Assembly: GCA_934096605.1 (NCBI GenBank)
Contig: CAKOMI010000007.1
Coordinates: 1 to 40,211, forward strand
Length of the DNA stretch: 40,211 nt
Direction: 5' to 3'
Source: an uncultured Bacilli bacterium
Lineage (GTDB): Bacteria; Bacillota_I; Bacilli_A; RF39; UBA660
A model generated the notes under the pieces. It saw only the letters and a list, made by a program, of their open reading frames with translations. It was not told where the DNA came from and did not search any database. Each line of letters opens with the position of its first letter. Positions within the stretch are counted from its first letter, which is position 1. A program made the translations under genes and the position numbers. Of this stretch, positions 15,376-22,554 are shown piece after piece.

Positions 15376-15383
15376 ATAAACAC

Positions 15384-15410
15384 AAAAAAACTAATCCATT
15401 TCTGAATTAG
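15384..15410 (-). terminator. Terminator of the split tRNA-Met locus
   Basis: On the minus strand CTAAT...ATTAG forms a stem followed by seven T (plus-strand A 15384-15390). It lies 40 bases beyond the CCA end of the tRNA 3' half, where a tRNA terminator is expected. Confidence 0.6.
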
Positions 15411-15449
15411 CTATTTATTAATACTCGAAATGTTGAGCAGATTTTCTTA

Positions 15450-15494
15450 TGGTAGCGGGAGAGGGATTTGAACCCCCGACACCGCGGGTATGAA
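15450..15494 (-). pseudogene. 3' half of a split tRNA-Met (CAT)
   Basis: 45 bases reading TTCATACC-CCGCG... through the T-arm (GGGGG TTCAAAT CCCTC), acceptor strand TCCCGCT, A and CCA. Its CCGCG pairs exactly with CGCGG, and its TCCCGCT with GGCGGGA, of the 5' half at 16745-16784. Alone it cannot fold into a tRNA. Confidence 0.9.
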
Positions 15495-15513
15495 AAATAA
15501 GCCCTAAATTAAA

Positions 15514-15536
15514 TTACCGTTTATTTTTTACCGTTT
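15514..15536 (+). repeat. TTACCGTTT direct repeat near the insert end
   Basis: TTACCGTTT at 15514-15522 and 15528-15536. The 14-base spacing and position 20 bases from the core resemble integrase arm sites. Confidence 0.35.
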
Positions 15537-15619
15537 CCCTTATTAAATAAGGCTTCGCTCCGATATATATTATAAAATAAAATATAAGTAAATTCAAATA
15601 AATATAAATAATTTTATAT

Positions 15620-15644
15620 AAAAATTCCCTAAAATTTCCCTGAA
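15620..15644 (+). repeat. 25-bp direct repeat, copy 1
   Basis: Contains TTCCCTAAAATTTCCCTGAA and is identical to 16625-16649. It lies 126 bases from the low-coordinate core. The flanking AT-rich bases are also similar between the copies. Confidence 0.85.
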
Positions 15645-15663
15645 TATTTTTTAAGCATTAAAT

Positions 15664-16149
15664 TTATTTTCTTTCTTTTTTTATATATTCAATGTTAAAC
15701 TCATCTAAATCGCTTATTTTAATTGTACCATCTTCTAGTGAAGATTTTAATCCCTCTTGATATTCGTTAGGGGCATAAATTACTTTAATATATTGACTCT
15801 TTTGACAAGGTAAGTAATAAATATATTCATCATCTTTATAAATTTCTTCTAAAGCAGAATCACAAGCAAAGTTTTCGTTATTTTTACTACTATCAACAAT
15901 GACAAATTCTTTTTCAATATCATATTTTGAATTATTAAAAACAGTAATATTAAATATCTTTATTACTATTCCTTTTTTATAACCCATACGAATATCATCT
16001 ATTGAATAAATACTATTAACTTTTGATATTGAATAAGTTAAAGATTTCCACTCAACTGTACCACCATCTTTTAGTTTAAAAGGTATGGGTATTAACAAAA
16101 TCAATAATATTATAATTATTACAATTTTAGCAATTTTTTTACTTTTCAC
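15664..16149 (-). CDS. Small membrane-anchored extracytoplasmic protein
   Basis: 161 residues. An N-terminal membrane helix (residues 7-24) is followed by I-P-F-K-L-K-D-G-G-T-V-E-W-K-S-L-T-Y, a motif I know from a widespread uncharacterised Firmicutes family. The middle has V-F-N-N-S and the end D-G-T-I-K-I-S-D-L-D-E-F-N-I-E-Y. Function unknown; likely beta-rich and outside the membrane. AAAGGATATAA lies before the ATG. It is the only protein gene in the insert that splits tRNA-Met, so it may be cargo. Confidence 0.65.
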   Translation of the reverse strand: MKSKKIAKIVIIIILLILLIPIPFKLKDGGTVEWKSLTYSISKVNSIYSIDDIRMGYKKGIVIKIFNITVFNNSKYDIEKEFVIVDSSKNNENFACDSALEEIYKDDEYIYYLPCQKSQYIKVIYAPNEYQEGLKSSLEDGTIKISDLDEFNIEYIKKERK

Positions 16150-16293
16150 TTTTTATATCCTTTCCACAAACTATCTTTGTTAATAATATTATACCATGTT
16201 ATTGATAAAAATAGTAATACAACGGTATTGATATGTCAAATAAGATTAAAATGTATAAAAAAAATAGATATTTCTATCTATTATTACTCATAT

Positions 16294-16370
16294 TGGTAGC
16301 GAGGGAGGGACTCGAACCCCCGACATATCGGGTATGAACCGATCATTCTAGCCAGCTGAATTACCTCGCC
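16294..16370 (-). tRNA. Complete tRNA-Met (CAT), inside the insertion
   Basis: 77 bases with CCA. Acceptor GGCGAGG/CCTCGCT (one G-T pair), D-stem ATTC/GAAT, anticodon stem ATCGG/CCGAT around TTCATAC, T-stem GGGGG/CCCTC. It has elongator features, like the split copy, but clearly different stems. It contains a third copy of TTCATACC. It likely replaces the broken host gene. Confidence 0.93.
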
Positions 16371-16513
16371 ATAAATCAAGTAAGCAATATAATAGTATCA
16401 TAAATATTGTTAATTGACAATACTTAACACAAAATTTCCTTAAAAAAATGCCTAAATTACCATTTCTTTATCAATTTTGGTATCTTTTTCATCATATTGC
16501 TTACTTGATTTAT
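16371..16513. repeat. 20-bp perfect inverted repeat around the inner tRNA promoter
   Basis: ATAAATCAAGTAAGCAATAT (16371-16390) is the exact reverse complement of 16494-16513. The arms are 103 bases apart and enclose the promoter of the inner tRNA-Met. It could be a small transposon-like (MITE) relic, but I see no target duplication. The remaining 16514-16744 holds only the 25-base repeat and AT-rich sequence. Confidence 0.7.
16392..16420 (-). promoter_or_regulatory. Promoter of the inner tRNA-Met
   Basis: On the minus strand TTGTCA, 17 bases, TACTAT preceded by TGA (extended -10). Confidence 0.65.
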
Positions 16514-16624
16514 TGTTAAATTGTTAAATAGTCGCTAGTACAGGACTATTTTTATTTTGTCTAAAAAATATAATTAAAATTAAATAAGTATAAATAAACA
16601 TAAATAAAAAAAGAGAATTTAATA

Positions 16625-16649
16625 AAAAATTCCCTAAAATTTCCCTGAA
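16625..16649 (+). repeat. 25-bp direct repeat, copy 2
   Basis: Identical to 15620-15644 and in the same orientation. It lies 96 bases from the high-coordinate core. Confidence 0.85.
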
Positions 16650-16744
16650 AAAATTTTAAAAAAAGAATTTGCAACTTTGCAAACCCTTATAAAATCTAGT
16701 AAAAATTGATTTTTAAATTTATAAATTAAGTCAGTGGCTAATTA

Positions 16745-16784
16745 GGTATGAACCGCGTGCTCTAGCCAACTGAGCTATCCCGCC
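16745..16784 (-). pseudogene. 5' half of a split tRNA-Met
   Basis: 40 bases: acceptor GGCGGGA, D-arm GCTC/GAGC, anticodon stem CGCGG and TTCATACC, then unrelated sequence. With the 3' half (15450-15494) and one copy of the shared 8 bases it gives exactly 77 bases with all stems paired, so both halves come from one gene. Confidence 0.9.
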
Positions 16785-16798
16785 ATAAGAACAAGAAA

Positions 16799-16827
16799 AT
16801 TATAACAAAATAAAAATGGATATTCAA
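16799..16827 (-). promoter_or_regulatory. Promoter of the split tRNA-Met
   Basis: Minus strand TTGAAT, 17 bases, TATAAT with TGT before it. An intact promoter still points into the 5' half. Confidence 0.7.
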
Positions 16828-16840
16828 GTGGTTTTTGCAT

Positions 16841-16871
16841 AAAAAAAGAAGAAATTTGTTGTTTCTTCTTT
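16841..16871 (-). terminator. Terminator of prsA
   Basis: AAAGAAGAAA (16845-16854) pairs with TTTCTTCTTT (16862-16871), with a T-run on the minus strand. Confidence 0.7.
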
Positions 16872-17880
16872 AATTTGTACTAGAATTACTCTTAGCTTGA
16901 GTTATTTGATTAGCAATGTAATTAGAATATTTTGATTTAATATCACTATCTAATATATCCATGCCAGCATCTTTACGCATTTTATCAAGGGCAGTAATTT
17001 GAATAGTTTTATCACTATCAATTAAGTTATTAGCAAGTGTTTCTGTAATTTCACTTTCTTTATCTTCGTATGATGGTTTTTCACTTGATGATTCACGGTA
17101 AATAATGTGATATCCTAATTCAGTTGTAATAATTGATTTTGAATATTCACCATCTTTTAAGTTTCTAGCTGCCTTTAATAATTCGTCATATTTACTAGAT
17201 AAAGTACCAGTATTAATAGCACCTAGACTACCACCATTATCTTTAGTTGCGTCATCGTTTGAGTATTCTTTAGCAAGTGTTTTAAATGTTTCTAATTTAT
17301 TATCGGCTTTATTTAATTTTTCAATTACTTCATTTGCTTTTTTCTTAGCTGATTCTTCTAATTTAGTTTTCTCATCATCCTTAGTATCATCAGTTACACC
17401 AGTAGTGATTAAGATATGACGAACAGTCACGTCACCATAAATGTTTTTATCATAATATGATTTTTTTTCTTTATCTGACACTTGTGTTTTAGCATAGTCT
17501 AAGATAGCGTAATTTCTTAAGTTAGATAAATAAACACTGTTAGTGTAATTATCTACGGAACCATAGTAGTAAGTAATTTGATCTTCACCATAAGTTTCTT
17601 TCATTGATTTTACAGTACTTTCTGCACTACTTTTAGCATCACTTAACTTATCAGGATATTTTTGTTCTAGTATTTTTGTATCCATTAAAGTAATAAGAGA
17701 ATCAAGAGCATAACTTTCTTTCATTTTACTATAAAGATCATTAGCTGAAACATTTAAAACATTATCAGTAAAACTTGCAACTGCTTGACTACCATCACTT
17801 AGGGTAGGGGCAACTTTACCACAGCCACATAACATAAGAGTGCAAGCACCAAGTACGATTAATTTTTTTGTCTTATTCAT
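16870..17880 (-). CDS. prsA: PrsA-type foldase lipoprotein (parvulin peptidyl-prolyl isomerase)
   Basis: 336 residues. The signal peptide ends in the lipobox L-C-G-C, so the protein is tethered outside the membrane. The N- and C-terminal chaperone helices flank a parvulin domain: V-R-H-I-L-I at its start, then F-x-x-L-A-K-E-Y-S-N-D, N-G-G-S-L-G-A, and T-E-L-G-Y-H-I-I-Y-R at its end. PrsA helps secreted proteins, including penicillin-binding proteins, to fold. The ATG at 17886 is too close to GGAGA; the ATG at 17880 fits better. Monocistronic with its own terminator. Confidence 0.92.
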   Translation of the reverse strand: MNKTKKLIVLGACTLMLCGCGKVAPTLSDGSQAVASFTDNVLNVSANDLYSKMKESYALDSLITLMDTKILEQKYPDKLSDAKSSAESTVKSMKETYGEDQITYYYGSVDNYTNSVYLSNLRNYAILDYAKTQVSDKEKKSYYDKNIYGDVTVRHILITTGVTDDTKDDEKTKLEESAKKKANEVIEKLNKADNKLETFKTLAKEYSNDDATKDNGGSLGAINTGTLSSKYDELLKAARNLKDGEYSKSIITTELGYHIIYRESSSEKPSYEDKESEITETLANNLIDSDKTIQITALDKMRKDAGMDILDSDIKSKYSNYIANQITQAKSNSSTN

Positions 17881-17953
17881 AAACATTCTCCATTTCTTTT
17901 AAACAAACCTATTATAACACGTAAAGTTTTAGTTTTACAAGGTTTTAGACATG

Positions 17954-17981
17954 CACATTTTCATAATTTATCCATAAACTA
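17954..17981 (+). promoter_or_regulatory. Sigma-K-like promoter of the YjcZ-type pair
   Basis: CATAAACTA (17973-17981) matches CATAnnnTA, and CACA lies about 15-16 bases upstream at 17954-17957, close to the sigma-K -35 (AC). The same -10 9-mer precedes spoVIF. Confidence 0.45.
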
Positions 17982-18013
17982 TAAATGAAAAGACAAATAA
18001 AGGAGGGAGTTTT

Positions 18014-18103
18014 ATGAACTACTGTCAAGAAAATGGGTTTGGACCTGCAATCATTTTAGTTTTATTCATATTACTAATTTTAATTGTAGGGGCATTCATT
18101 TAG
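18014..18103 (+). CDS. YjcZ-type sporulation mini-protein
   Basis: 29 residues: a short Gly/Asn start (N-G-F-G-P-A) then one hydrophobic helix (I-I-L-V-L-F-I-L-L-I-L-I-V-G-A-F-I). This is the form of the YjcZ/SscA family of spore-associated peptides. AAGGAGGGAG just upstream is a near-perfect ribosome binding site. Confidence 0.75.
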   Translation: MNYCQENGFGPAIILVLFILLILIVGAFI

Positions 18104-18125
18104 TCTTTAATTAAGGAGGTGCCTT

Positions 18126-18251
18126 ATGAGTTGTTGCAAAAAATCCGGTAATAACGAAATTAATAGTAATGGTAATTTCTTAAACGGAGCATTCATTATT
18201 TTAGTTTTATATATTTTACTTGCAATTATTCTAGGAGGAATTTTGTTCTAA
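18126..18251 (+). CDS. Second YjcZ-type mini-protein
   Basis: 41 residues: a polar, Cys- and Asn-rich start (M-S-C-C-K-K-S-G-N-N) and a C-terminal helix (A-F-I-I-L-V-L-Y-I-L-L-A-I-I-L-G-G). AAGGAGGTG 6 bases upstream is a strong binding site. It follows the first peptide by 22 bases, in one unit ended by a terminator. Confidence 0.7.
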   Translation: MSCCKKSGNNEINSNGNFLNGAFIILVLYILLAIILGGILF

Positions 18252-18252
18252 G

Positions 18253-18275
18253 AGGAGGGAAACCTTCTTTTTTTT
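18253..18275 (+). terminator. Terminator of the YjcZ-type pair
   Basis: AGGAGG, GAAA tetraloop, CCTTCT (one G-T pair), then T-run. Confidence 0.7.
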
Positions 18276-18337
18276 AAAATATAAAGACAAATAATTAAAA
18301 ATTTGATAAAATATTTATAGAATAAAGAAGGGATAAT

Positions 18338-20092
18338 ATGTTTGGAAAAGTAATTAATATTGAAGACACATTAGTAACGGTTGAAAACTTAAGTAATGCA
18401 CCTTGCTTGTATTTAAAAGATGTTCATGTGGTTTTTATGGAACAAAATAGAAAAATAGTAGGTAGAATAACGCATGTTGGTAATAAAGAATTTACTATTT
18501 TATTAATTGGTGAGATAGTAGGTAATGATTTTGTTGAAGGTATTTATAGGCAACCTAATTTACAAGGGTCACCACGTATTGTTAATGCCCAAGAATTAAC
18601 AAGTTTTATTGGCAGTCAAAATTTAAATGATAAAGGAGTTATGGTGCTTGGTAAATCTTTGTTATATGAAAATTTTACTGTGACTGGTAGTTTAGATGAC
18701 TTTTTTTCCAATCACTTTGCTATTATTGGTAACTCGGGGGCTGGTAAATCATGTGGGGTAGCAAGAATAATACAAAATGTTTTTTATTGTAATGATAAAT
18801 TACCAGAGAATGCGCATATTATTTTATTTGATGCTTATGGTGAATATAACGCTGCCTTTCAAAACTTAAGTAATGTAAATCCTAAATTACACTTTAAAAA
18901 TTATCGTAATGAAAGAGAAGATGTATCTAATTGTATTCAAATACCACCTTATTTTTTAGATGCTGATGATTTAGCTATATTACTTGATGTTAATGATTCT
19001 TCTTTAATTCCTATACTTGAGAAAACACTTCAATATGTTGGTATTTTTAAAAGTGAAGATCCAGTATCAATAGAATATAAAAATGATATTATTGCTACTT
19101 GTTTATTAGATGTTTTATCAAGTGGTAAAAATAGTTCACAAATAAGAGATCAAATATTAAGTATTTTAAATAAATATCATACAGATGATTTAAATGAAGC
19201 CAGTGAAATAAAAGAACCTGGTTATATAAGAACAATAAGACAATGTTTAAATATTGATGCCCAAGGGAAAATTAACGCGATTTCCCAAGTAATTGATTTT
19301 TTAAGTCAATTTAAAAAGAAAAATATTACAGAGTATAGTGTTGTACCTAATTTGTTTTATACTTTAGAAGATATATATGATGCTTTAGAGTTTGCGTTAC
19401 TTAGTGAAGGAGTCTTTAATAGTGAAAGTGTTTATGATAAGGCTAATTCTTTAAAAGTTCATTTACACCATATTATTAATAGTCCTAATAAAAAGTATTT
19501 TGAGTATCCTAGTGTTGTTAGTAAGAAAAGTTATATTGAAGGTTTATTTAAAATGCCAACGGGTGAGAATGCACAAATTGTTAATGTTAACTTGGATAGT
19601 TTAGAAGATAGATTTGCTAAAGTTCTTACTAAATTATATTCAAAGTTATTCTTTAATTATGCAACTAATTTAAGTGATAGGGGTTCTTTTCCAATTAATA
19701 TTATTTTGGAAGAAGCCCATCGTTATGTTAATAATGATCGGGATATTGATGTTTTAGGTTATAATATTTTTGAAAGAATTACAAAAGAGGGAAGAAAGTA
19801 TGGAGTTATACTAGGACTTATTACGCAAAGACCTAGTGAACTATCAAAAACTGTATTTTCTCAATGTTCTAATTTCTTTATTTTTAGAATATTTCATCCT
19901 GAGGATTATAACATGATTGACGCGATTATTTCTAGTTCGGCTAGAGAAGAACTAAAAAAATTAAAGACGTTAAGAAAAGGTGTAATGCTTGCTTTTGGGT
20001 CGGCATTTAAATTACCATTTTTAGTTAAACTTGATATGCCAAATCCTGCTCCTTTAAGTAGTAATGTTAAAATGACAGAAAAATGGTTTTAA
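18338..20092 (+). CDS. HerA-like DUF87 ATPase
   Basis: 584 residues. An N-terminal beta-barrel (HAS-barrel type) leads to Walker A G-N-S-G-A-G-K-S (residues 131-138). Walker B is N-I-I-L-E-E-A-H-R-Y, and G-L-I-T-Q-R-P-S-E-L follows, as in HerA/FtsK-like DNA pumps. In archaea HerA works with the NurA nuclease in end resection; bacterial forms are less well known and some pair with nucleases in defence. No nuclease partner is adjacent here, so it may be housekeeping. AAGGGA precedes the ATG. Confidence 0.85.
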   Translation: MFGKVINIEDTLVTVENLSNAPCLYLKDVHVVFMEQNRKIVGRITHVGNKEFTILLIGEIVGNDFVEGIYRQPNLQGSPRIVNAQELTSFIGSQNLNDKGVMVLGKSLLYENFTVTGSLDDFFSNHFAIIGNSGAGKSCGVARIIQNVFYCNDKLPENAHIILFDAYGEYNAAFQNLSNVNPKLHFKNYRNEREDVSNCIQIPPYFLDADDLAILLDVNDSSLIPILEKTLQYVGIFKSEDPVSIEYKNDIIATCLLDVLSSGKNSSQIRDQILSILNKYHTDDLNEASEIKEPGYIRTIRQCLNIDAQGKINAISQVIDFLSQFKKKNITEYSVVPNLFYTLEDIYDALEFALLSEGVFNSESVYDKANSLKVHLHHIINSPNKKYFEYPSVVSKKSYIEGLFKMPTGENAQIVNVNLDSLEDRFAKVLTKLYSKLFFNYATNLSDRGSFPINIILEEAHRYVNNDRDIDVLGYNIFERITKEGRKYGVILGLITQRPSELSKTVFSQCSNFFIFRIFHPEDYNMIDAIISSSAREELKKLKTLRKGVMLAFGSAFKLPFLVKLDMPNPAPLSSNVKMTEKWF

Positions 20093-20117
20093 AAAAGAAG
20101 GTTTTAGACCTTCTTTT
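20093..20117. terminator. Bidirectional terminator
   Basis: AAAAGAAGGT, loop TTTAG, ACCTTCTTTT. It lies between the HerA-like gene and the convergent membrane protein gene. Confidence 0.8.
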
Positions 20118-21222
20118 AATATTCATAAAATTCATAAGGATTATCAGATGTACCTATACCATTTTTGTATACAAGATCGGTTGGTAAGGCTATTACTAAC
20201 CTAATATCTCTTTTGGCATTTGCTACATCTAATACTATTGCCCCAGTGTTATTGACTGAATATACTTCATATGAGTTTTCGTTAGTACCATTCATAAGCC
20301 AATACTTGTTAGTAGCTTTAGATAAGTAGTTATAGTTAGAACAGTTTTTAGAACTACTTATTAAGCATTGTGGGTCAACAGAAGCATTCATGTAATCATA
20401 TACGGCTAATAAAGATATTGGTGTTTTATAAGTACTAAAGCATTCAATAGCCCCAGTTTTATCTTGGTCCATTTCGCTTCTTGAATGAGTACAAGCGTCC
20501 ATTACTTGTAAATAGCTGTGATAGTTTTTAAAATAGTTTTCATAAAAATCATTTAATGTTAAGTACATACGACTACTTGCAAAATCATTTTTTCCTTTAT
20601 AGTTATTAGTTGATTCGTTAAAACGATCATCATATACATACATTGTTTTGTTATTTAAAGTATCACTTAAAACTAAATAAATCATATCATTATTAAATTT
20701 TAAAATACGCCAAGAATAATTTACAAATTTAACATAGTTATTTACGTATTCACCACGGTAAGTATAATAATCATTTAATTCATATAAACCATTACCACTA
20801 TCTTTTATTTTTTCACTACTTAAGATAATATCTTTAAGAGTAGTTGTTTCGTAATTAGGACAAGATAGGTTAGGTGTATATCTTAATGAACCTTCATTAT
20901 AAATAATTGTTACTTTGCCACTACAACCTTTTTCTTTACTTAATTTATCTAATTCTTTTAGATATTTACCACTTATTAAAGTAGACGTTTCAATTGTTTC
21001 TATTTCTTTCATTTCATTTGGAATTAAGTCTTTATGTTCTTTTAAATAAGTCTTGGTACTACTAACCATCATGTTTTCTACTTCTTTATAGCTATATCTT
21101 CTGAAGATATTAACTAATATAACTATCAAGGCAATTACAATTATAATACTTAGTATTGTAATGCCTGTTATTAATAAAACTTTCTTTTTATCATATTCCC
21201 ATAATTCTTTTAAATTTTTCAT
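20116..21222 (-). CDS. Membrane-anchored DUF6273-like surface protein
   Basis: 368 residues. One membrane helix (about residues 17-40) is followed by a pilin-like helical segment and a C-terminal domain: N-Y-S-W-R-I-L-K-F, Y-W-L-M-N-G-T, R-L-V-I-A-L-P-T-D and G-I-G-T-S-D-N-P-Y. This is the same domain plan as the end of the 5301-7052 protein (W-R-I-I-G-T; G-V-R-P-V-V-Y-L; G-D-G-S-S-G-N-P-F), but without a GC-rich variable segment. Likely a surface or envelope protein; function unknown. AAGGAGAT precedes the ATG. Confidence 0.7.
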   Translation of the reverse strand: MKNLKELWEYDKKKVLLITGITILSIIIVIALIVILVNIFRRYSYKEVENMMVSSTKTYLKEHKDLIPNEMKEIETIETSTLISGKYLKELDKLSKEKGCSGKVTIIYNEGSLRYTPNLSCPNYETTTLKDIILSSEKIKDSGNGLYELNDYYTYRGEYVNNYVKFVNYSWRILKFNNDMIYLVLSDTLNNKTMYVYDDRFNESTNNYKGKNDFASSRMYLTLNDFYENYFKNYHSYLQVMDACTHSRSEMDQDKTGAIECFSTYKTPISLLAVYDYMNASVDPQCLISSSKNCSNYNYLSKATNKYWLMNGTNENSYEVYSVNNTGAIVLDVANAKRDIRLVIALPTDLVYKNGIGTSDNPYEFYEY

Positions 21223-21297
21223 AACTCTAATCTCCTTATAAAAAAATTATACAAAAAAGAAACATAAAAAGCAATTTAATTGTTATATAAAGGCAAT

Positions 21298-21318
21298 AAA
21301 AAAATGTCCATTTGGACA
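21298..21318 (-). terminator. Terminator of rpsD
   Basis: Minus strand TGTCC, loop AAAT, GGACA, then seven T. Confidence 0.75.
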
Positions 21319-21323
21319 CTTTA

Positions 21324-21926
21324 TTATCTGTTATAGAATTCAACGATAAGTGATTCATTAATTTCTGGATTAAGTTCACTTCTATCTGGGATTCTTACAT
21401 AAGTACCAGCCATTTTCTTTTTGTCAAATTCAACAAATGCTTTAGTACTAGTAACAGCCTCTAAACTTGCAAGGATTTGTGGATGTGATAAAGATTGTTC
21501 TTTAACAGCAATTACATCTTTAGGTTTGCAAGTATATGATGGAATATCAACTTTGCGGCCATTTACAGTAATATGACCATGGTTTACAAGTTGTCTTGCA
21601 CCACGACGAGTAGTAGATAATCCCATACGATAAACTAAGTTATCTAAACGACTTTCTAGTAAAACTAATAAGTTTTCACCAGCAATACCTTTCATTTTTG
21701 AAGCTTTTTCAAAAACTTTATGGAATTGTTTTTCGTTTAATCCATACATGAAACGTACTTTTTGTTTTTCTTGTAATTGGACACCATACTCACTTAGTTT
21801 TTTACGTCTATCACTACCATGGGCACCAGGTGCATAAGGACGACGAGCAAGTTCTTTACCATTTTCTAAAGTAGAGAAATTTAGTCGACGTGATTTTTTG
21901 AATTGAGGACCAGTGTATCTTGCCAT
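21324..21926 (-). CDS. rpsD: 30S ribosomal protein S4
   Basis: 200 residues, full length. It starts M-A-R-Y-T-G-P-x-x-K-x-S-R-R and has the S4 RNA-binding domain (L-E-S-R-L-D-N-L-V-Y-R-M, then Q-L-V-N-H-G-H-I-T-V-N-G-R). S4 nucleates assembly of the 30S 5' domain. It is transcribed alone behind a long leader, the usual Firmicutes layout in which S4 represses its own synthesis. AAAGGAGAA precedes the ATG. No zinc-binding Cys cluster, so it is the C-minus form. Confidence 0.97.
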   Translation of the reverse strand: MARYTGPQFKKSRRLNFSTLENGKELARRPYAPGAHGSDRRKKLSEYGVQLQEKQKVRFMYGLNEKQFHKVFEKASKMKGIAGENLLVLLESRLDNLVYRMGLSTTRRGARQLVNHGHITVNGRKVDIPSYTCKPKDVIAVKEQSLSHPQILASLEAVTSTKAFVEFDKKKMAGTYVRIPDRSELNPEINESLIVEFYNR

Positions 21927-22080
21927 AAATATTCTCCTTTCTTTTTATTTCTTATAAAAGTTATTGAATTACTTAGCATTTAGGGAGTAATTATAAACAT
22001 TTTCTGTTGGCAGAACATACTCATGAACTTAGTTAATTACACGTTAAAGCCTAATAATTCGCTGCCTAACTTCGATAAGC
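21927..22080 (-). promoter_or_regulatory. rpsD leader, likely S4 autoregulatory RNA
   Basis: About 150 bases lie between the promoter and the rpsD start without an open reading frame but with pairing segments, including TTCTG-CCAA-CAGAA. Autoregulation by S4 through the leader is known in Bacillus. Specific consensus match not checked. Confidence 0.55.
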
Positions 22081-22086
22081 AATAGT

Positions 22087-22115
22087 ATTGTACTAAAATA
22101 CTTAGATAAAGTCAA
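22087..22115 (-). promoter_or_regulatory. rpsD promoter
   Basis: Minus strand TTGACT, 17 bases, TACAAT: the best sigma-A promoter in the window. Confidence 0.8.
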
Positions 22116-22215
22116 ATATTTAGCGATATTTTGTTAAGCATTTTGTTAAATTTTGTTAAAATTAGTGAATTGTAAGTATTATATTTATATACTTGTTGAA
22201 ATGTCATTTTCACAT

Positions 22216-22497
22216 TTACTTTTGTGATTTATATTCTACATTGCCATTTTTATAAATTATAAAATTTTCTGTACCAAGTTTAGTTATAACAGATTTTAAT
22301 TCTTGAACTATAGCTTCTTTACTTTTTTCGTCTTTAACAAGTAACGCACGATATTCTTTTAATTTTTTGTTAAAACTATTAAATAATTCAATATAATTAT
22401 TACTATTTTTATCTAAATCATAATAACATTCTAATGCTAAAGAGCCTTTAAAAATGAATTTATCATAACAATTCGTTTCTAATTCAATATTTTTCAT
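22216..22497 (-). CDS. Hypothetical protein, 93 residues
   Basis: Not recognised. The protein is charged and mostly helical in the middle (F-N-K-K-L-K-E-Y-R-A-L-L-V) with a short beta-like end (E-N-F-I-I-Y-K-N-G-N-V-E-Y). No signal or membrane segment. AAAGGGA lies before the ATG. It is last of three minus-strand genes of unknown function, 57 bases after the previous one. Confidence 0.6.
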   Translation of the reverse strand: MKNIELETNCYDKFIFKGSLALECYYDLDKNSNNYIELFNSFNKKLKEYRALLVKDEKSKEAIVQELKSVITKLGTENFIIYKNGNVEYKSQK

Positions 22498-22554
22498 AAT
22501 TTAAAAATCCCTTTCTATTAAAAGATGATGAAATAAATTTTGGGTATTAAGTAA

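Larger units (their letters stand above)
15487..16752. mobile_element. 1.26-kb insertion in the anticodon loop of tRNA-Met
   Basis: The insert is bounded by direct copies of TTCATACC on the minus strand (16745-16752 and 15487-15494), the anticodon loop and first stem bases of the host tRNA. Such a duplicated core is what a tyrosine recombinase leaves. Inside are a complete tRNA-Met, a 161-residue membrane protein gene, two 25-base direct repeats, a TTACCGTTT pair and a 20-bp inverted repeat. No integrase remains, so this is either a deletion remnant or moved in trans. Confidence 0.6.

Noticed and set aside
15494..16745. Group I or II intron in tRNA-Met
   Set aside because: Both junctions carry the same 8 bases, which splicing would leave in excess, and the insert holds a separate tRNA with promoter and a protein gene. 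Recombination fits better, though I could not run an intron model.
18338..20092. HerA-like ATPase as part of a defence system
   Set aside because: No nuclease or SIR2-type partner lies next to it; the neighbours are spore peptides and a surface protein, so a defence claim is not supported.
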